DNA of 10,365 bases from an uncultured Pseudomonadota bacterium (GTDB lineage: Bacteria > Desulfobacterota_B > Binatia > UBA9968): assembly GCA_946478635.1 (NCBI GenBank), contig CAMLCX010000141.1, positions 1 to 10,365 on the forward strand, read 5' to 3'. Below are positions 6,726 to 10,365 of the stretch, piece after piece. Numbering within the stretch: position 1 is the first letter of the stretch; the number at the start of each line of letters is the position of its first letter. The notes beneath the pieces were generated by a model. That model worked only from the letters and a program-made list of their open reading frames with translations, had not been told where the DNA came from and searched no databases. A program made the position numbers and the translations under genes.

Positions 6726-7689
6726 AGCGTACAAGAGTCTGCGCACGATCTCCCATGAAGATCCCCTCGGTCCGGGCGCGCCGCTCTGTCCTGGCTGCGG
6801 CGGCCAATTAGCCTTGCGCCTTTTCCACAAGGCTCTCGGCGAAAACGTCATTTTCGTCAACGCCGCAAGCTGTTCGACTTTGTTGGCCACCTATCCGTTC
6901 ACGCCGCTCAAATCGTCATGGATTTACACGGCAATGGCGTGCGCACCCGCCGGCGCTCAAGGTGTGCGCGATGCGCTCTCTATCTTGAAAGCGAAAGGCA
7001 GGCTTCCGGCGGAACAAGATCGCAAAGTCGTCGTGCTGACCGGCGACGGCGCCGCTCAAGACATCGGCCTGCAGTCGACCATGGCGGCGATCTATCGTGG
7101 CTTGGATTTTTACTATTTCTGTTACGACAACGAATCCTACGGCAACACCGGTTTTCAGACCTCGGCGAGCACGCCTTATGGCGCGCGCACGTCGACTGAA
7201 CCGATTACACCCGGATCGCCGCACGGCAGCGTGCACAGCCGGCGCGATCTCTTCGAGATCTGGCGAGTGCAGAGGCCGCCTTATCTTGCGACCATTTCCG
7301 CTGCTTATCCGTTGGATTTGTCGGAGAAGGTCTATCGCGCTTCGAAGCATAGAGGACCGAAACTTTTCATTGCCCATTCACCTTGCCCGCCGGGCTGGGA
7401 GATCGATCCCGAGTGGTCCGTCGATATCGCGCGCGCGGCGGTGGAGACCGGCATCTGGCCGCTCAAGGAAGCCGTTCATGGCGAAGTGACGCACACGTAT
7501 GTACCGCGCAAGTTTGAGCCGGTGGAAAATTATCTCAAGCGTCAAGGACGATTCCGCCATTTATTCGAGCCGAAGCGCGACGAGGAGGCGATCGCCCATA
7601 TTCAAGCGACCGTGGATGCCTATTGGCGCGCGGCTCCGAATGATAATTCGCCAAACCTTAACAAAATGCCACAGAATGATCCGATGTAG
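6715..7689 (+). CDS. porB: 2-oxoacid:ferredoxin oxidoreductase beta subunit (thiamine diphosphate-binding)
   Basis: The beta subunit binds the diphosphate of thiamine diphosphate and the cluster nearest the active site. Cluster ligands are visible: C25-x2-C28 in LCPGCGG, C53 after a 24-residue spacing, and C224 in SPCPPGW. The thiamine diphosphate/Mg motif is GDGAAQDIG (110-118) with YDNESYGNTGFQTS (137-150), followed by the conserved TPYGA. The 324 residues are typical for PorB/VorB. The GTG start at 6715 lies inside the alpha gene (11-base overlap), preceded by GAGGGAG, so translation is likely coupled. The Cys set and cofactor motifs are all intact, which argues for an active enzyme. The stop codon lies at the foot of a strong stem-loop that precedes the dehydrogenase gene. 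Confidence 0.95.
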   Translation: MKREAYKSLRTISHEDPLGPGAPLCPGCGGQLALRLFHKALGENVIFVNAASCSTLLATYPFTPLKSSWIYTAMACAPAGAQGVRDALSILKAKGRLPAEQDRKVVVLTGDGAAQDIGLQSTMAAIYRGLDFYYFCYDNESYGNTGFQTSASTPYGARTSTEPITPGSPHGSVHSRRDLFEIWRVQRPPYLATISAAYPLDLSEKVYRASKHRGPKLFIAHSPCPPGWEIDPEWSVDIARAAVETGIWPLKEAVHGEVTHTYVPRKFEPVENYLKRQGRFRHLFEPKRDEEAIAHIQATVDAYWRAAPNDNSPNLNKMPQNDPM

Positions 7690-7714
7690 GGGCGGACCCC
7701 GTGTGTCCGCCCCT
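7688..7714 (+). repeat. Strong stem-loop at the end of the beta-subunit gene, between it and the dehydrogenase gene
   Basis: GGGGCGGAC (7689-7697) and GTCCGCCCC (7705-7713) pair perfectly around a seven-base loop, and A7688/T7714 extend the stem to 10 bp. There is no T run after it, so it is not a classical terminator. Its base overlaps the beta-subunit stop codon, and it ends 6 bases before the GGAGG ribosome-binding site of the next gene. Similar GGGGCGGAC palindromes recur between genes in many environmental bacteria, so it may be a dispersed repeat unit. A role in mRNA stability or in uneven expression of the dehydrogenase is inference. Confidence 0.65.
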
Positions 7715-7729
7715 CGGGCGGAGGAAAAA

Positions 7730-8830
7730 ATGGTAAACACCTACGATTTTGCCGACGATCTAGGACCCATCAAAATGGTCCGCATCCATGATCCTAAATA
7801 CGGCCTGAAAGCCGTGGTCGCCATCGACAATGTCGCGCGCGGACCGTCCATTGGCGGCATCCGCATGGCGCCGGATGTCAGCGCCGAAGAAGCTTTCCGC
7901 CTGGCGCGGGCCATGACGCTCAAAAATTCCGCGGCGAATTTGCCGCATGGGGGCGGCAAGTCGGTGATCTTCGGCGATCCCAAAATGGATTTGTCAAAAA
8001 AAGAACAACTGATCCGTGCGTTCGCGCGCGCCATTCGCGATCTTGTCGAATATATTCCCGGCCCCGACATGGGCACCGACGAGCGCTGCATGGCGTGGAT
8101 CAAAGATGAGATCGGCCGCGCCGTCGGCCTGCCGCCGGAGATCGGCGGCATACCCCTCGACGAAATCGGCGCGACGGGGTTGGGGCTCAAGGCCAGCGTC
8201 GAAGCCGCTCTCAGGTATTGCGACTTTGAGATCAAAGGAGCGCGAGTGGCCATTCAGGGCTTCGGCTCCGTCGGTAAGCACGCCGCGCGTTTCCTCGGTG
8301 AAAAAGGCACGATCCTCGTCGCGGCAAGCGATTCGCGCGGAACTATTTTCAATCCCAAGGGCATGGACGTCGCGCGACTGATCGCCTTGAAAGATTCCGG
8401 AAAGGGGGTCACCGATTACCCGGACGGGCAGAAGCTCGATGCCGACGCGCTGATCGATATCGAATGCGAAATCTGGATCCCCGCCGCGCGTCCGGATGTC
8501 ATCCGCCGAGATAATGTGGCACGCCTGAAAACCAAGCTCATAGCGCAAGGCGCAAACATTCCGTTCACCTCCGAAGCCGAACGTATCCTGCACAAAGCGG
8601 GCACGCTGGTGATTCCTGATTTCATCGCCAATGCCGGCGGCGTCATCTGCGCCTCGGTGGAATATCACGGCGGCACCGAATCCCAGGCCGTGCAAATGAT
8701 CGAAGAAAAAATCCGCGCCAATACCGAAGAAGTGCTCGCCAATGCCAGGAAGAGCGGCACACTGCCTCGTCAAGCCGCAGTGTCATTAGCCGAAGCGCGG
8801 GTTAGAAAAGCGATGACGTACCGGTATTAG
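7730..8830 (+). CDS. Glu/Leu/Phe/Val dehydrogenase (NAD(P)-dependent amino acid dehydrogenase)
   Basis: This enzyme reversibly deaminates an amino acid to its 2-oxoacid. Residues 14-130 form the catalytic domain: GLKAVVAIDN and GPSIGGIRM (substrate side), substrate-binding K65 in MTLKNSA, and catalytic K77 in the LPHGGGKSVIFGDP signature. PGPDMGTDE (111-118) follows, with the conserved Asp113. The Rossmann domain contains GFGSVG (177-182), DSRG (201-204) and ANAGGV (300-305). The 366 residues are shorter than most glutamate dehydrogenases (about 410-450) and close to leucine dehydrogenases; the N-terminal block also resembles leucine dehydrogenase, whereas PGPDMGT is glutamate-dehydrogenase-like, so substrate is open. 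The ATG at 7730 follows GGAGG by 5 bases; an upstream open frame to 7499 overlaps the beta gene and is rejected. It is the last gene of the oxidoreductase operon. Confidence 0.95.
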   Translation: MVNTYDFADDLGPIKMVRIHDPKYGLKAVVAIDNVARGPSIGGIRMAPDVSAEEAFRLARAMTLKNSAANLPHGGGKSVIFGDPKMDLSKKEQLIRAFARAIRDLVEYIPGPDMGTDERCMAWIKDEIGRAVGLPPEIGGIPLDEIGATGLGLKASVEAALRYCDFEIKGARVAIQGFGSVGKHAARFLGEKGTILVAASDSRGTIFNPKGMDVARLIALKDSGKGVTDYPDGQKLDADALIDIECEIWIPAARPDVIRRDNVARLKTKLIAQGANIPFTSEAERILHKAGTLVIPDFIANAGGVICASVEYHGGTESQAVQMIEEKIRANTEEVLANARKSGTLPRQAAVSLAEARVRKAMTYRY

Positions 8831-8954
8831 GAAAACACGAAGGGAACACACAAACCTTGGAGGCTGAAGAGTGTCCGAGCCTCGCCGCAGGCTGAAAGCG
8901 CACCGAAATGAGTCACAAACATTACAGACCTTCGCACGGTCTGAGCCGTTCGCT

Positions 8955-8998
8955 GCGCGTTCATTTCCAGTCCCAGGAAGAGACGCGCCGGTTTTTTT
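8955..8998 (+). terminator. Intrinsic terminator of the oxidoreductase/dehydrogenase operon
   Basis: GCGCGT (8955-8960) pairs with ACGCGC (8983-8988) around a 22-base loop, followed by CGG and seven T residues (8992-8998). The stem is short and the loop long, but the T run and the position 125 bases after the dehydrogenase stop fit. Confidence 0.5.
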
Positions 8999-9081
8999 CA
9001 TAACTGAAAATCACAACCTTCGATTTTAGTGGCGGGGTCGAATCCTCGCCCGATTTCTTTTGGCTTTCCAACAAGTCCATG

Positions 9082-9096
9082 CGGCACTGGAATTGC
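9082..9096 (+). promoter_or_regulatory. Sigma-54-like promoter of the DUF2267 gene
   Basis: CGGCAC (9082-9087), five bases, then TTGC (9093-9096) keeps GG-N10-GC spacing and matches nine of ten core positions; the only departure is C for the first T. The predicted transcription start is near 9108, about 46 bases before the ATG at 9154. Confidence 0.5.
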
Positions 9097-9153
9097 GTAA
9101 TTCCCATGCTGGAGGCTGAGTGCGTAGGAGAATTTGCCAGAGGAGGAACGGCT

Positions 9154-9669
9154 ATGAAAACTGGTCCGGGATATCGCTATGGAGTGGTAGTAAAGCAAAC
9201 GCGCGGCAAGAATAAGCATGACGTTTTTGACGGCACGCTACAAAAGACTCACGCTTGGTTGAATGACATCATGAGCGAGCTGGATTGGCACGACCGTCCG
9301 AACAAGGCCTACCTGGCTCTTCGCACCGTGCTTCACACGCTACGCGACCGCTTGACGATTGAGGAAGCCGTTCAACTTGGCGCCCAGCTACCGATGCTGG
9401 TACGCGGTTTTTACTACGAAGGCTGGACGCTCAAGGGGAAACCGGGCAAAGAGCGGCACAAGGAAGATTTTCTAGCGCCTATCAAAGAAGTGTTCAAAGA
9501 GGATTTAATTTCTCGACCCGAGAGCATTGCCCGGGCCGTGTTTAGGACACTTGCACGTCATACCAGTGACGGAGAGATCGAGGACGTCAGGCATAGCTTA
9601 CCAAAAGCGTTGCGCGACTTGTGGCCGTCAAAGCGCGTTACGGCAACCTATGCTGCGCGGCCGCGCTGA
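9154..9669 (+). CDS. DUF2267 domain-containing protein
   Basis: The 171 residues contain the two helical repeats of DUF2267, a family of unknown biochemical role. The first repeat is at about 27-95: a LQKTHAWLNDI helix, then LALRTVLHTLRDRLTIEEAVQLGAQLPMLVRGFYYEGW. The second is at about 103-158: DFLAPIKEVF, then ARAVFRTLARHTSDGEIEDVRHSLPKALRDLW. The first 26 residues are basic and unlike the domain, and no signal peptide or membrane segment is seen. AGGAGG at 9141-9146 is 7 bases from the ATG at 9154, so the in-frame ATG at 9079 is not used; the sigma-54-like promoter also lies after 9079. The protein is predicted to be cytoplasmic. Proteins of this family often appear beside stress genes, but nothing here shows its function. 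Confidence 0.9.
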   Translation: MKTGPGYRYGVVVKQTRGKNKHDVFDGTLQKTHAWLNDIMSELDWHDRPNKAYLALRTVLHTLRDRLTIEEAVQLGAQLPMLVRGFYYEGWTLKGKPGKERHKEDFLAPIKEVFKEDLISRPESIARAVFRTLARHTSDGEIEDVRHSLPKALRDLWPSKRVTATYAARPR

Positions 9670-9993
9670 GCGGACCGCGCGCTTCGCATACAGGCGCCTT
9701 CTCCCCATTTAGGTCGTGACCGTCAAGACGCCCACTTCAGTTGACGCTGCGCCAGCGAGAGATGTCGGTCTGGTCTCGTTTCGTCACTTCTTGCTGAGCT
9801 TCGATTACGCAACAAACGGCGCCAATATTTTTCATCGTTGATCTGGTCGGCATCTCGCTCCCGCAGGAAATCGGATATTCAAAGATCGATGGCCAAGATC
9901 GAGGAAGTTGGCGCTTTCGTGACGCTCGGCCAGAAACAATGAGGACAGGTTGAGCCCGTCCCCTTCATTCCCGCGGAATCTCCCCAGCGGTTA
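9670..9993. other. Intergenic stretch with nothing recognisable
   Basis: These 324 bases lie between convergent DUF2267 and lipoprotein genes. Short open frames exist, for example 17 codons from an ATG at 9889, but none has a ribosome-binding site or a known product. I see no clear terminator, repeat or RNA gene here. It may be decayed sequence. Confidence 0.5.
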
Positions 9994-10353
9994 TTACTTA
10001 TCACCCCTTCGCTCGTCCCTCCCATCGTCTCGCCGGTCATCTTTGTCATAGCGCCCCGGCGGGTGAGACTTCTTGATTCTATCGTGATCGGTATGCGGTT
10101 CGTGGTCCAAATCAATTCTCACTCGCTCGCGTTCTCGAAGAACAAATCGGGGAGGCGGCTGATTTCCCTGTCTCCACTCGTCACGCTCTCGCCAGTAATA
10201 TCTTCCCACGTGCGGATAGAAGTAGACTTCATAATCGGGATAATAATAGTAGGTTTCTAAACGGCCGCGGCCTCTTCGCTCCTCAACCATGCAGCCGGAA
10301 GCGGACAATAAGAACAGCGCCGCTATGGCCGAAAGTGCATCTCTTCTTTTCAT
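9994..10353 (-). CDS. Small Tyr/Arg-rich putative lipoprotein of unknown function
   Basis: The 119-residue product begins with a basic n-region (MKRRD), a hydrophobic core (ALSAIAALFLL) and a lipobox-like ASG-C with Cys21 as the probable lipidation site, so it is predicted to be exported and membrane-anchored. The mature part starts with a short Arg-rich linker, then a Tyr-rich block (residues 35-55; YYYYPDYEVYFYPHVGRYYW). This recalls a widespread uncharacterised family of small lipoproteins with a repeated YYYYP...VYF pattern. A PPPRFVLRERE segment (67-76) and a highly charged Asp/Arg-rich tail (85-119) follow. The lipobox has Ala at -3 instead of the preferred Leu. GGGGA at 10361-10365 is 7 bases before the ATG. 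The promoter is outside the window. Function is not known. Confidence 0.82.
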   Translation of the reverse strand: MKRRDALSAIAALFLLSASGCMVEERRGRGRLETYYYYPDYEVYFYPHVGRYYWRERDEWRQGNQPPPRFVLRERERVRIDLDHEPHTDHDRIKKSHPPGRYDKDDRRDDGRDERRGDK

Positions 10354-10365
10354 CGTCGTATCCCC

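Larger units (their letters stand above)
8831..9153. other. Intergenic region after the amino acid dehydrogenase
   Basis: These 323 bases contain no supported gene. Nested inverted repeats occur: GAGGCT (8860-8865) with AGCCTC (8878-8883), and a 6-bp hairpin CAGACC/GGTCTG (8925-8943). An intrinsic terminator (8955-8998), a fragment resembling a tRNA T-arm (9031-9051) and a sigma-54-like promoter (9082-9096) follow. Confidence 0.55.

Noticed and set aside
7499..7729. N-terminal extension of the amino acid dehydrogenase
   Set aside because: It overlaps the beta-subunit gene in another frame, has no family similarity, and a strong GGAGG precedes the ATG at 7730.
7994..8773. 259-codon open frame antisense to the dehydrogenase
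   Set aside because: It is a frame shadow of a well-supported GC-rich gene with no ribosome-binding site or recognisable domain.
9655..9666. Perfect 12-base palindrome GCGCGGCCGCGC
   Set aside because: It lies within the last codons of the DUF2267 gene in GC-rich sequence and has no T run or partner; chance is adequate.

Overview
The window looks like chromosomal DNA from an uncultured, probably anaerobic or facultative Gram-negative bacterium. It is moderately GC-rich. A lipoprotein, RpoD-, CarD- and RpoZ-like transcription proteins, a ferredoxin-linked 2-oxoacid oxidoreductase and sigma-54-type promoters together suggest a Desulfobacterota-, NC10-, Rokubacteria- or Tectomicrobia-like lineage. 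That placement is inference, and no gene here fixes the taxon. I see no transposase, integrase, CRISPR array, tRNA or rRNA gene.

Left part (1-3049). A minus-strand pair encodes a small heat-shock protein (Hsp20) followed by a universal stress protein that runs off the left edge. Divergent from it is an RpoD-type sigma factor of about 513 residues that lacks a recognisable region 1.1. The gap between them holds a textbook sigma-54 promoter for hsp20, a short dispersed palindromic repeat and a weak sigma-70-like promoter candidate for the sigma gene.

Middle (3050-4238). A CarD/CdnL-family RNA polymerase-binding protein follows the sigma gene. Convergent to it is rpoZ, the omega subunit, with a perfect TATAAT -10 box. 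Three proteins that bind RNA polymerase are therefore encoded within about 2.7 kb.

Right-centre (4536-8830). A second textbook sigma-54 promoter precedes a four-gene plus-strand operon: a fused gamma-delta subunit, an alpha subunit and a beta subunit of a 2-oxoacid:ferredoxin oxidoreductase, then a Glu/Leu/Phe/Val-type amino acid dehydrogenase. The apparent chemistry is amino acid to 2-oxoacid to acyl-CoA plus CO2, NH3, NADH and reduced ferredoxin. A perfect stem-loop sits between the beta-subunit gene and the dehydrogenase gene.

Right end (8831-10365). An intrinsic terminator closes the operon. A DUF2267 gene follows, with a third, slightly weaker sigma-54-like promoter. After a 324-base stretch with nothing recognisable comes a minus-strand gene for a small Tyr/Arg-rich lipoprotein.

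The most notable pattern is that three transcription units (heat-shock/stress, 2-oxoacid oxidation, DUF2267) each carry a correctly spaced GG-N10-GC sigma-54 element at a sensible distance from the start codon. They surround a compact cluster of RNA polymerase accessory genes.
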